From NCBI RefSeq assembly GCF_033958435.1, contig NC_134158.1:4669837-4733836 (forward strand): a stretch of DNA of 64,000 bases, written 5' to 3'. The notes below the pieces were generated by a model. It searched no databases, was not told the origin of the DNA, and was given only the letters and a program-made list of their open reading frames with translations. Shown in pieces: positions 22,608 through 32,480 of this stretch. This stretch comes from Carettochelys insculpta. Its lineage: Eukaryota > Chordata > Testudines > Carettochelyidae. Both the position numbers and the translations under genes were made by a program. Each line of letters starts with the position of its first letter. Positions within the stretch are counted from its first letter, which is position 1.

Positions 22608-22800
22608 ACAAGAAGTCCTGGGGCCCCTTAGAGACTCACAGAGGCTTTGGAGCATGAGTGTTCGTGGAGGCATCTGGGGAAGTGGGTCTTTGCCCACGAA
22701 AGCTCAGGCTCCAAAATCTCTGTGAGTCTCTAAGGGGCCCCAGGACTTCTTGTTCTCGAAGACACAGACTAACACGGCTGCCTCTCTGGTACTTGTCCAA
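22608..22800. mobile_element. Penelope tail in inverted (fold-back) arrangement
   Basis: 'gaacaagaagtcctgggg' at 22,608 continues into 'ccccttagagactcacagag'. It is mirrored by 'ctctgtgagtctctaagggg' and 'ccccaggacttcttgttc' ending near 22,755, about 38 bp of inverted repeat. Between them are 'gtgttcgtgg' and 'gcccacgaaagctca'. The outer edge 'cagactaacacggctgcc' matches the end of the Penelope element at 12,712. Confidence 0.6.
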
Positions 22801-23334
22801 TCACGGTGGCCACTGACCTGTCCCCAACGCTCAGGACATCCCCACTGTGCATCCCTGGGCCTGCTCCCACCAGAGCCAAATCTCCCAGGGGGACCTGCCT
22901 TCAAGGGACACTTAAAACGTTGCTGCTGCTGGGTCCTGCTGGTGAGGGGGAGACAGCCCCACGCAGCCCTACGGCCTCGCTCAGCCCAGCGGGGGACACA
23001 TTCCCAGTCCGGCAGGGCTGGGGAGTGCTGCTGGGGGCGGCGTGTGGGAGACGGGGTCTCAGAGGGGCTGTGGGGAGATCTGGGCAGTGAGGGGTGGGGC
23101 GGTCGGGGGCACACTGGGCAGTATGTGGGGGTGTTAGAGGGAAGGCTCAGGAGTTTGATGTGGATGCGGGTGAGTGTGTTAAACACCCTTCTCCTGGGCA
23201 AGCAAAACCGTTCCTCCAATTGAGTGTGTCCCCTGTGGCTGACCCCGAATGGCCCCTCCCTCTGCCCGATCCCCTAACGAGGGACAGTACCAGGGAGGTC
23301 GCCGTGTGAGTCTGTATTCCAGCAACACAAGCCT

Positions 23335-23440
23335 GCCATCAGGGAGCGCTTTAAAGACTGAAAAACTGATGTGTTAGGTGATGAGCTTCCCTGGGACGGA
23401 CCCACTTCTGCAGGTCTCTGTCTCACACGTACCTGTGTCC
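23335..23440 (-). mobile_element. Penelope-like tail fragment
   Basis: On the reverse strand it reads the tail motif: 'gtgggtccgtcccagggaag', 'ctcatcacctaacacatcag' and 'tctttaaagcgctc'. It is a short, isolated 3' end. Confidence 0.55.
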
Positions 23441-23549
23441 AGCTCTGTCTCTGCATCCCACAGTGAGGAGCGGTGAGTGGGATTCACACCAGAATTCGGT
23501 GTCTGAGGGGTTAATTTACGCTGTGGGGGAGGGGAAGAGAATCAGTAAC

Positions 23550-24250
23550 CAACAGTCAATGGAATAAAACACCCGGTGCTGGGACCGGGGACGTCGCAGT
23601 GGGCAGGAAGCCCAGCCCCAGCCCAGCGCCCTGCACACCCCACACGCTCAGCCCCCGGCCGGAGAGCTCTGCCCTCGGGGAGCGCCGGGTGGCGTCCGTC
23701 AGGGCGGCGGGTGCTCAGGACCTGCGGCCGTTGGCCTGCGGGGAGCCCTCGGGGGGCGCTGAGGAGTCCCTGGGCGGTGGGAGCTGAGGGAGGCAGCGGG
23801 GGCAGGGGTGCGGATGGGGCGTGAGGGGACAGACGGGCGGGTGGGAGGACGATCTCCTCCTTCCCCTCCCTTGGCAGGCAGCAGCCGGCCGGCGCTGGGC
23901 AGCGTGACGCCCGCGCTGGCTCTGCCCTGGGCCAGACGGCGCTGCTGCTGCGGGGGTGGGGGCAGTGCCGGGCAGCCCCCCTGGGATGTCCGTCCATCCG
24001 TCCATCCGTCCGTCCGTCCGTCCCCGGCTCTGACAGACGCCTGGGGGGGGACCTGCCCCTGGCGCCCTGGGGGGCAAACAGCTGTGAGGGGATGGAACGC
24101 TGAGGGAAAAGGGCGGGAAAAACCGGTTAGTTCCGGCTCCAGCCGCCAGCGCCCGACCCCTCCCCTTCCCCCCCCCCCCGCACAGCTGCGCCCAGGGGGG
24201 TCCCGGTCAGGTGCTCCGACTCCATTGGGAGTGCGACAACCCAGTGACCA
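23550..24250. other. CpG-rich block with a (CCGT/CCAT) microsatellite
   Basis: High G+C with many CpG and long open frames in several frames at once, a compositional effect. A tetranucleotide array (ccgt/ccat) runs from about 23,990 to 24,022, and a C run occurs near 24,170. It may be a CpG-island promoter; no first exon is identified. Confidence 0.45.
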
Positions 24251-24868
24251 CAACCACAGATGAGGCCACGGACACGTGTTCAACACAACCCCCCAGCGGG
24301 TGTGTCCGCAGCGCACGGGGAGCCCAGTAACAGAGAGGAAGCCCCGCTCGTCTCTACACTGTCAGAACAAAAAGCCGCCAAGTCGCACTTCACCTTCTCT
24401 GAGGGACCTGAGGGTTGGGATTTGTGCCTCGAGTCCTTTCACCTTCTCGTCTAAAATGGCTCCCAGCTCACCCCTGGGCCAGAGAAAATCCTCTCTCTCA
24501 TTCGGGAGGAAGACAAACACGGCACATGCCACGCAGGTCACAACACCAGAGCTCTCCCCAGCCGCGTCACTCCCCATTGCTCCCTTGACAGAGATCCCTT
24601 ATTTGTTTCTAGTGCCGCCTTGGAGGGCACAAGAGAAACCCCGTACGAGAAAGGTGAGAACAGGTGTGTGGCTCCTCCCAAAGGCGAGCTGCCTGGGAGC
24701 TGCTCCTGTTCGCTGCTCCTCACAGGAGTCGCTGGGGCTGCCTTCTTTCGGGGCTGCGAGCTGGCTAGGCCCGGCTGAGTTGTGAATGAAAAGCCCCGGG
24801 CAGCGCGGAACAGCCCACGTCCTGTGTCCCTCTCCCCGTGGCCAGCCCGGCCCCTCCGCGCACCCCAG

Positions 24869-25081
24869 CGGCAGACGGCCGTGGAGAGGCAGCTGGTGGC
24901 GTGGGAGTTCCTGGCTGAACAAGAGCGCCGCCTGCTGGCACGGCTGGGAGAGCGGGCCCCGGAGATCGGGCCGAGGGGGGAGGAAAATGCCAACCAGCTG
25001 GGGGAGAAGATTTCCCGGGCTGGCGCCCTCAACACACAGCTGGAGGGGACGTGTCAGCAGCCGGCGCTGGAGCTGCTGCAG
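24869..25081 (+). pseudogene. TRIM coiled-coil exon relic
   Basis: After an acceptor-like CACCCCAG, the frame reads RQTAVERQLVAWEFLAEQE, RRLLARLGERAPEI and onwards to LELLQ, clearly related to the 231 bp coiled-coil exon of the intact TRIM gene. It is 213 bp, about six codons short (including loss of the QLRQF segment), and the donor is GGCAGA instead of GT. No other exon of this copy is found nearby, apart from the distant SPRY relic on the same strand. Confidence 0.8.
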
Positions 25082-25184
25082 GGCAGAGGGCGCTGGATGT
25101 GCCCAGGGCCCTATTAAGGAGGGGACTGAGGTGCCTGAAGCTCCAGGCCCAGAACAATTCACACAGAATTTTTTGAGAGACGTT

Positions 25185-25232
25185 TTGAAGCACATGCTCC
25201 AAAATCTCTGTTAGTCTCTAAGGGGCCACCAA
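25185..25232. mobile_element. Penelope tail fragment
   Basis: 'agcacatgctccaaaatctc', 'gttagtctctaaggggccac' and 'caagtcctgg' match the tail at 22,700-22,755. Confidence 0.5.
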
Positions 25233-25557
25233 GTCCTGGTGCCTTTGGCCTGGTGCACCTATGACACAGCCCTCACAGTCTTCAAAAAGCTTTTCCCGGA
25301 GGCAGTGCTCGAGGACAGCACAAACAGCATCGCGTACAATCGAACGCAGACCTTTTTTACACTGACGACGTGGGACTGGCTCAGCCACTTCCATACCAAG
25401 CCTCTTCCTAAATTCCTCACCGCCGTCGTCCTTGGCGTTATCGTCAGTGGTTTGTATCGGTGCTGAGCAAAACCAAGGTGGGCCCATTTCATCTTCGTTC
25501 TCTGACACAACGTCGTCCTGGGGCTCTGGGGCCTCAAGGAAGGCCCCGTCGAGCTCT
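25218..25557 (-). CDS. Unrecognised ORF with acidic start and Cys-rich end
   Basis: The frame is open from about 25,557, just after an acceptor-like TCTCTCCAG at 25,557-25,565, to 25,218. It contains an acidic part (SENEDEM, DDNAKDDGGEEF), a basic turn (RRQCKKGLR), a helix with CAVLEHCLREKLF and then DCEGCVIGAPGQRH. The paired cysteines resemble a small zinc site. The last codons run into a Penelope tail, so the natural C-terminus is probably lost. I do not recognise the family; a spliced last exon of an unknown host or viral gene is possible. Confidence 0.35.
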
Positions 25558-26344
25558 GGAGAGATTCCCAGAAAGAAAATAATGCAAGATCCTGGGGTCG
25601 TTTTAGGTTTTCACAAAATCCCATCACACACACCCCCACCTCGCTCATTCGTTTCTTCCCTCGTTGGCTTCTTTTCCGTTCTCCTTGTCCGACTCCTGCG
25701 AGCTGCGGCCGCCTTCCTCCGGAGGGGTGGACAGAGAGAGGCCGTCTACCTTGTCGGGCCGCCTCGAGAGCGGTTGGGTTTCGGGGTCGGGTTCCGGTGT
25801 CTCCGTCAACAAGGGTTGGGCCAAAGGGCTCCCCTCGGACCTGCCGCGGATGCGGCGCTTTCTCCACGTGCGGCGGAGACCCGTCGGCACATGAACAACG
25901 TCCGAACTCCTGGCAGGGCTGGTGAAAGTGTCCCTCTTCCCGCTCAGCCTTTGCACAGTTCTGAAACACGCGCTCTTGGAGCCAGATGGCCTCTTTGTGG
26001 GGGTAGCGCTGCGCTCCGATTGGTAGAGGGTGGCGGGGCGAGTCCTTCGAGGGGTCGCATGACACCCTTTCCTTCCAGTCACGTGTCTCACTTGACTCGG
26101 CTGTACTACTACCCCCCAAAGGGCACGTTTTCCGGTGACAAGGGGCGGGCCTAAAAAGATTGGGGTGGAACTTCTGGTTGTAGAAGGGAGGGTCGAAAGG
26201 GTTAAGGGGGTGGGAGGTCTGGTGAAAGAGGTGGGCGGAGCTAAAAGGGCTGGGGCGTGACTGAAGGGAAAAGGGGGTGTGGCCAAAGTTTGATTCTGGT
26301 CGGCCACAGCCCCCGGAAGTGACACGAAAGGGCAGGACTTCCAA
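25259..26344 (-). other. Overlapping long ORFs, unrecognised
   Basis: Two further minus-strand frames stay open here: 26344-25259 (361 codons) and 26325-25645 (226 codons). They overlap each other and, out of frame, the ORF at 25,218. The first contains a Cys/His-containing stretch (CQEFGRCSCADG). The second is Ser/Thr/Pro-rich, with a basic block (LRRTWRKRRIRGR) and an acidic end (ESDKENGKE). No known domain is apparent. Three simultaneously open frames over about 700 bp could reflect composition or a compact overlapping-gene origin. No product is proposed. Confidence 0.3.
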
Positions 26345-26450
26345 TGACAGGTGGGTGGAGCTGAAATGGCTGGGGCGGAACTTCTGGTGAAAAGGGCGTG
26401 GCTAAAGGGAAAGAGGGCGTGGCTAAAGTTGGATTGACGGCAGACCCCTT
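26130..26450. repeat. GC-box tandem repeat array
   Basis: Imperfect units repeat in the plus orientation: 'gggcgggcctaaaaag', 'gggcggagctaaaaggg', 'gggtggagctgaaatgg', 'gggcgtggctaaaggg' and 'gggcgtggctaaag', with 'ggggcggaacttctgg' occurring twice in close variants. Spacing is irregular at roughly 30-60 bp. It sits at the 5' end of the minus-strand ORF cluster, so it could act as a Sp/KLF-type promoter; that is inference. Confidence 0.55.
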
Positions 26451-26805
26451 ATACTACTCAGGGCTTTGCAGCAGGGCACCTGGCTCACACCAGACTGGGG
26501 GGGTGCCGGGGGTTGGATGCATTGTGGGCGGGGGTCTGGATCAGGCAAGGCTGGAAGGCGGTGGAGGGGCTCTGGGTCAGATCACGCTGGGGCGGGGGGC
26601 GGGGGGCGGGAAATGTCTGGGTCACACCAGGGGCTGGGAGGGGCTGGTCAGCCCGCGCGGCTGCTTCAGTGGCTTCAGCTCCCTGCCGGCAGTGACCACC
26701 TGCGGCCGCCAGGGGGCGCGCTAAAGCCTCCCGCGGCCGCCGGCTCCCCCGAGCCGAGGTTCGAGCCCGGCGCCCTCCGCCGCCGCCGCCCGGCCGCTGC
26801 TCCGG
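26451..26805. other. GC-rich unassigned sequence
   Basis: No domain-bearing ORF is present. The 'ggggcggggggcgggg' run at about 26,589 and a GCC-repeat tract near 26,775 are low-complexity. Confidence 0.4.
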
Positions 26806-27540
26806 GAGTAACGGGGCTCCCCGGCCAGCCCCTCCCGGGGCGCTGAGCTCACGGGGAGTTGGCCGCTGTGCGGGGAGCTCGGCGCTGGGCTGTGCCGGGG
26901 CCGGGCCTTCTGGCGGGGGCGAGGATCTGGGGCTGCTCCCGGGGGTGGGGGACACGTGGCGCCGCTTAGCCCCGCTGGGGGTGAACGCTGCTCTCGGAGG
27001 TCACCTGGGGCGACGTCCCCTGCAAGCCGGGCGCTGCGGGACCCAACTGGCCCGAGCCTGCCGCGGTCAGGGGAAAGGCGCCCCAGCCTGGCAGGGACCT
27101 GCTGCAGCTGGGGAACCCCCCGGCCCAGGGGAGCCCCCGCCAGCCCCAGTCCTACTGAGGGCAGGGGAGGGATGTCGATCTCCCGGCCCATTCCCACGTG
27201 GTGCCTCCCCCTGCCTCAGCCTGGGGGCTGTGTTGGGGGGAGAGCTGGGGTGGGGTCCTCTCTGCTGTAGCCCGGGGCCAGCCGGCACCCCAAGCCCTTC
27301 AGACCTGGCTCCACCCCAGAGCCCGCACGCCCAGGCAGCACCCTCACCCCCAACCCTCTGCACCAGCCCTGAGCCCCCCTCCCACACGCCGAACCCCTTG
27401 GCCTCACCCCCCCCCCACGCTTTGTCAGACTACTGATATGGAGGTGACTTGTCACGTTTCACATGAGGGGTGCAGGGAACAAATTCATTCCACAAGTGCC
27501 TGGGAAAAGTTAGCAGAGGAAGCACCAACTGTGAGCCGAT
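26806..27540. repeat. GC-rich direct duplicate, copy 2 (without the MITE)
   Basis: Colinear with 2,590-3,242 plus 3,678-3,775. At 27,465-27,467 it has the single GAG target into which copy 1 received the 435 bp MITE. It is G+C-rich with no recognised gene. Confidence 0.8.
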
Positions 27541-27639
27541 GCCCATGTGCCAGTTCAAGGTCTGGTGGGGCAAAGAGGGTGATGCCGCACGAGCAGGTGC
27601 GCTGAGCAGCCAGGGCAGGCTGGGCTCTTTGGTTTGTGT

Positions 27640-28620
27640 TTAGTTCGGGTACAGCAGCAAGAGGAAAATTACACTTAGAGAGGCTTTAACAGTTACTTTT
27701 ATTTATACACAGATAGAAACAGTTTAACTAAGACAAACGATTAAAGTTCAACAATTTGTGAATTTTGTGTTAATAACTTTAGCAGCAGTTAACAGGGAAA
27801 CCGCTGACAGCGATTTTACAACACAAGGGGCTGCCACGAGTAAAAGGGGGTTTGAAAGTGACCGCCCAATTTTATGAATGAAACCAAGATGGCCGCCGAG
27901 TGAGTGACAGGACGATGATTTTCTTGTGGTTACTAATGTTTACAGAAGGTCATTGCTGACCGCAGCTCGCCAATTAAGGTGAGGACCCCCTGGGGTTTGA
28001 CAGACAAGATAATGATTTTCTACAGTTCTATGTGAAAGGTAATGGCCGATCCATCGCAGTTTTCCAATAGATCAAAGGGGTAAACGCGTTTTAAAGATAA
28101 GGTCAGGGCTTCCCCTGGTTTGATTGACAGGCTAATGGTTTTTAGCACTTTATAGCCAAAAACAGCTAGTACCCGCGGTTTTTAAAGGGGAAACAACACA
28201 ATTTAATTTAAGAAAAGTTCTAGACAAACTCGCTAGCTTAGACCAATACAAGTAATGTGTACACAAGACAGGCACGTTGCAGGTGTGAGTTTCACTCCTG
28301 CCTCTTAGACCTGGTGGAACCAGAGTCTTTCCCTCAATTCCTATAGGAAAGAAGTGCAATACAGGTGTAATTCTTACCCCTGCCTCCTAGATCCGGTGTG
28401 ACCAGAATCTTTCTCTCAGTCCCACGGGAAGACGTAGATACGAACCAGGCGTCCCCAGTCTCGGGAGTCAATACCGGACTTGGCCAGCAGGTGTAGGTGA
28501 TTGGAGCTCAAAGGAGGTGGGCTGCCAAACCCCTCTTTATACCCCTTTGGTCACGTAGGCTTCTTCCTGGTTTCAAGTGGCCAATTGGGGAGGAATGTGT
28601 TTGAACCCCAGGTTTCCCAG
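27640..28620 (-). mobile_element. Possible LTR or promoter-to-polyA unit
   Basis: On the minus strand a TATA-like GGGTATAAAGAGGGG lies near 28,540 and an AATAAA near 27,700. Internally, three loosely repeated blocks share 'gacagacaagataatgattt'-type cores, near 27,905, 28,000 and 28,120. No coding region is present. The layout suggests a solo LTR, but termini and a target duplication were not found. Confidence 0.3.
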
Positions 28621-28629
28621 GGAAGGTGC

Positions 28630-28890
28630 AAGGCTCAAAGGACCCCGGCTACTTCAAAATCTCCTTATCTGCCCCCTGCTCATAGGAATAAGGGAACTTT
28701 GAAGTAGCCAGGGTCTTTTAAAAAACAAGCTCTATCTGGAGTATCCATCTGTGTCAATTTCAAAGTGCCATAGCTACCTGCATGCTCATGACACACTCAA
28801 TATGTACTTCAGCATTTCATTAGTAAACATCAAAATGACCAATTACATGGCCATTTTGAAGTTTTGGGGTATTGTAGATATAGCTTAAAA
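28630..28890. mobile_element. Degenerate MITE at the outer end of arm A
   Basis: It contains 'ggaccccggctacttc', 'aggaataagggaactttg', 'ctgcatgctcatgacac' and 'cattagtaaacatc', ending with 'ccattttgaagttttgggg'. It corresponds to 63,720-64,000 in inverse orientation. Confidence 0.6.
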
Positions 28891-28934
28891 GTTAAAATCT
28901 ATTTTTGTAACAATATTACTGCCCCCAAAAGGAG

Positions 28935-29870
28935 AATGCACCATTCCTGGAAATACTGCAATACCAGGCTGATGCTTGGAATGGATGGAGCAAGCTCCTA
29001 GTCCAACTCCCAGTTTCAGAAATACCTTTAATAGATAGTTCTCAGATACAGAACATGTCAGATATTAAACTGATAAGAACAGATTAAATGAATTTTATTG
29101 AGGGAATGTTTCAAATACAGCAAGGAGCATAACAAATTAACATACACAAGGATATATCATCTGAGAAACCAGAACAGATTATGGAGCGTAATATACAGTA
29201 AACAGTATCTTAGTACTTACACAAGAAACCCAACTAGTCTCAGATAGACAAAAAAAACCAGTTACAAATAACAGAGAAAATAAAAAATTGACCTTTTAAC
29301 CAATCCCTACCCTGACAAGAAAAAGGGAAAAATACTTCACAAGTAACAGACAATATAAGATATTGGCCTTTCAATCAATCCCAGTCCCTAAAAAAAATCA
29401 AAAAGGGAGTATTTTACAGATAAACAATATCAGCTTATCAATTAATCCCTGACAAAAAAAGAGTCTTTGAACACAAAACTCCCTAACCCATTAAGTACCA
29501 GAAAAAATAAAATAAAACAAAACAAAAAACACAACAATAGAAAAAAAAAAAACCCACAAAACATTACACTCAATCTTTGGCCACAAAAAGCAAAGAAACA
29601 ATATGTTGCTGTCACCATTTTACACAGCCCACCCATCTGGACACTTTTATATGTCACAATGACTAAGCCCAATGGCTCACACGCGAGCACTGAAACAAGA
29701 TTTTCACAGATTGGCAAATTCACCTACTTTCTTCATCCTGCAGCTCCTTTCTAGCTGCTCAAAGCAAAACCTCTCCCACCTCATAATTCAGCTTTAAAAC
29801 GAGAAACACCTAATTAAAACACCTCATCTGCATGCAGCCCGCCCCCTGGCTGCAGCGCACTGACACCGTA
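28935..29870 (-). pseudogene. U2 snRNA gene-like unit in arm A
   Basis: In minus orientation it has the shared promoter region (PSE-like 'tgacatataaaagtg' near 29,650-29,665) and a badly diverged U2 5' part (about 29,602-29,560). A long insert (29,559-29,085) with internal repeats follows, and then the U2 3' part from ATCTGTTCTTATC (29,084) to about 28,935. It has the same architecture as 5453-6180 but is older and has a longer insert. Confidence 0.7.
29085..29559 (-). repeat. U2 insert with about 70 bp tandem subrepeats
   Basis: Reading the minus strand, a unit built on 'ggattgattgaaaggccaat', then 'attgtctgttacttgtgaag' and a 'ttttccctttttcttgtc' run occurs about three times in decayed form, followed by the 'tctatctgagactag' part shared with the 5.6 kb insert. 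Such subrepeats are common in 3' UTRs of non-LTR retrotransposons. Confidence 0.5.
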
Positions 29871-30294
29871 GAGCCATTAAAGAGCCAGGGGCCCATGGTT
29901 CGGCACGCAGTAAACTCAACACGTCTGCCATAGTCTTTCCTTCCTGTGCCAAGAAGGCGATCATCTTCTCCTCAACCCCCGCACGTGAGGCAGGGCCCCT
30001 GACAAAGGCCTTGGTGATCACAACCTTCAATGTGCCAATGGGAGTCTTTATCTCACTTGGGATCTACAAAGAGTCCACAGCCACTGGCAGTTCACACAAC
30101 ACCACAAAGGCTTTGTCCTCTACTTGAGGTCTAGGCCCCCGTATGTGACACCTTGTTAGAGAATCAATGGCTTTTGTTAGAAGGGCCTCAATTGGGCCAT
30201 CTTCTGTACCCTCAGGTATCCCCAATTCTAATATACAGTTCTGAGGATCGGCACTCAACTCTTCACACCAGTCTTCTAGCACACGGCCAGCCAT
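29850..30294 (-). pseudogene. PNMA-like gag fragment, arm A
   Basis: It begins MAGRVLEDWCEELSADPQ and contains VLCELPVAVDSL. A TAG follows where arm B has CAG (Gln), splitting the frame in two. Downstream, GPASRAGVEEKMIAFLAQE and the rest continue in the same frame. It is the same N-terminal PNMA/Gmr1-type gag domain as at 62,490 and ends abruptly at the U2 unit. Confidence 0.8.
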
Positions 30295-30387
30295 GGCATA
30301 AACTCTAACTTATCCTGCAATAACAGAACTGGGCTTCTTACCATGTTATATATATGTGCTTGTGAGGGGTACTACCCAGCAAAAGAC

Positions 30388-30405
30388 ATCCCGGATGAGC
30401 CCCCA
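30388..30405 (-). other. tRNA-Pro-type primer-binding site, arm A element
   Basis: The minus strand reads tgggggctcatccgggat, four bases inside the LTR end. It differs at one position from the well-known tRNA-Pro primer site of gammaretroviruses. It places the LTR boundary at 30,410. Confidence 0.8.
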
Positions 30406-30409
30406 CTTA

Positions 30410-31478
30410 TGGAACCCTTCTATTCATGCCAGGTGCCTGCCAGAAGGGCCGGGTTCAGCTCCTGGGGGGTTTCCTATAAAGGATACAACCAACCAGCTCA
30501 ATGCACCCCCCAATGGCCTGGGATAATTTCACCCCACTTGCTGGGTGCCTGTAAGGAAGTTCTTCCCCCGCCCACAAGCACAGAGTTTAAGATAGAAACA
30601 GCTTATTTAATGACCATAACCCACCCCGAGGTTACAGTGACAGATGCCAGATATCTAAAACAAGATCCCACCCCCGTGTGCTATAGAACCAAGTCTCTTG
30701 CTGGGGCTCTTGGCCCTTTCCCCATACACAGTTACAGGATGTACCTCCCACGGTGCAGTCCTGGATGCAGAGCCCACAGCTGATTGCTTCTCCTATCAGC
30801 CGCCCGCTGCTCCTTCCAGCAGCCCCCCATCATGCACCACTCCTCCTGCCTTCTGTCTACCAGTCACCATTGTCATCCACTGCTGGTCTTACTGGTCACC
30901 TGCCAGTCATTGCTCTTTTGCCAATCACACGGCTGGAGATAGTGCTGAAGCAGAACCCTGTGTGATTTCAGCTGTGTAAATTCAGCTCCTATTTTGTAAT
31001 TTTGGCTATCAATACCTTTGGGGGGGAGTTTTTTAGACACCCCATTATCCAATGCTATCTTTTAACAGATAAAGAAAACTTGTCTTGTCAAACTTATAAC
31101 TATAACACCAAACCACAAACGGAACAGAAAAAAGCCCCTCAATAAACTAATTCAAGTAGCATCATTTTTTTTCTCTTCCCAACGCTTGAAACGAGGGAGC
31201 CCCGTGTAATCAATGTCTTACGCAGCCATGGCGACTGCCCTGTCCCCCACAGCAACCCAGAGACTTGGTGAGGTCCCACAGCTCCCACACTGAGTGTCAG
31301 CATAAATTGTGGTTTCACAACAAGGTGTTTACAAGGGAGCAGATCTCAGCGCTGACTCGCTCCCCACGAGGCTTTGCCTGGCAGGTGTCCCACACGCGCC
31401 CTTTGCATTCCCATGCAGATGAGCCCTGGCAGACACACCCCTCCCAGCCTGCAGCAGCGTTGCGTTCCTGCCGCCGCA
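30410..31478 (-). mobile_element. LTR of the PNMA-gag element, arm A
   Basis: About 1.07 kb, inverse copy of 61,312-62,374 and diverged relative of the solo LTR at 8,514-9,682. The inner end (GGGTTCCA) adjoins the primer site. The outer end was placed by comparison with the solo LTR. It directly abuts the CpG promoter of the KRAB-ZNF gene. A second LTR for this element is not found. Confidence 0.65.
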
Positions 31479-32480
31479 CTCCCCACACGTGTGACTCTTC
31501 CCAGCGCTGCAGGACGCGGGTGTGTGTCAGGGACGGACAGGGGCTGGGAACTGAAAAGGGGGTTTCACACACGGGGGTCTCCGCACTGGGACAGGTACAA
31601 ATCGGGGCCGCTGCGAGGGTCGGGGCACAAGACGCCCCCAAGCGGTGCCCGGTGACAGCGCCCCCGGCTGCGGGCGGGCGGAGAGAAGAGCCGCTCCTGA
31701 CACGGGCAATCCGGGCTGGGGGCGGGAGGGAGGGAGGGAGGGGCCCGGAGGGGAACTGACCCCAGCCCAGGAAATCTGCCCGCCTGGGGACCACGTGGGG
31801 CACAGAACAAACTCCCGCGGGGAAACCACAGACACGGGCCGGGACGAGCTGCTGGGGCCGGAGAGACGGGGCGAGGGGCGGGGCCAGCACAGACTCGCTC
31901 CCCTCTGGGGCTGTGGGGAGCACAGCGGGGGCTGCGCGCAGCGCTGGGGCGGGGCGGGGCGGGGTGAAGGGCGGGGATGACTCAGAGCAACAGCGATGCG
32001 CGGCGGGAGGCCAGTGCGGAGCCGGGCTCACAGCTCGAGCTGGGCAGCTCGGCCAATGGGAGCGGGGGTGGGGGCAGGGCTGACAGGCAGCTCGGCCAAT
32101 GGGAGCGTGGAGGCGGGAAGGGGCGGGACACACAGGACGAGCCCTTGCCAGGTTCGATTCAGGGACCCCCCACCCCAGGCTGTTGCTCGCCCCTGACGCA
32201 GCCCGCGGTGGGGGGGGTGGATGTGGCTGGAGCTACGAGCGGCCACTGATCCGTCTCCCGCTGCGCAGGCGCAGAGCCAGGCCGGGGGCAGCCGCCTGCT
32301 GCGGACAGTTTTACCCGCGCAGCCTGTGAGAAGTCGAAACGACCCACATCTGCCCACTGCAGCCCGCCCCCGCCTCCCCCTTGCGTCACTTCCCTTCTCA
32401 GCCCGCACCTCCCCCTAACGTCACTTCCTCTGCCCCCTTCAGCTTCTCCTTCCCAACGTCACTTCCTAGGAGCCAGTTTC
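31479..32480 (+). promoter_or_regulatory. CpG-island promoter of the KRAB-ZNF gene
   Basis: Dense CpG, a quadruple GGGGCGGGGCGGGG-type Sp1 run near 31,945, and two 'cggccaatgggagcg' CCAAT boxes (about 32,050 and 32,092). Three copies of CGTCACTTCC lie at 32,384, 32,419 and 32,457, a composite ETS/CRE-like site. This layout is typical of TATA-less KRAB-ZNF promoters. The same array is present in arm B. Confidence 0.75.

Noticed and set aside
23542..24316. Several long ORFs on both strands
   Set aside because: They overlap in almost every frame, are Pro/Arg/Gly-rich and follow the CpG-rich composition; no domain or splice context.
25259..26344. Identification of the overlapping ORFs as a gyrovirus/anellovirus-like insertion
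   Set aside because: The overlap pattern and a CxC stretch were suggestive, but the expected W/H/C spacing of that motif is not met. Kept only as an unidentified cluster.
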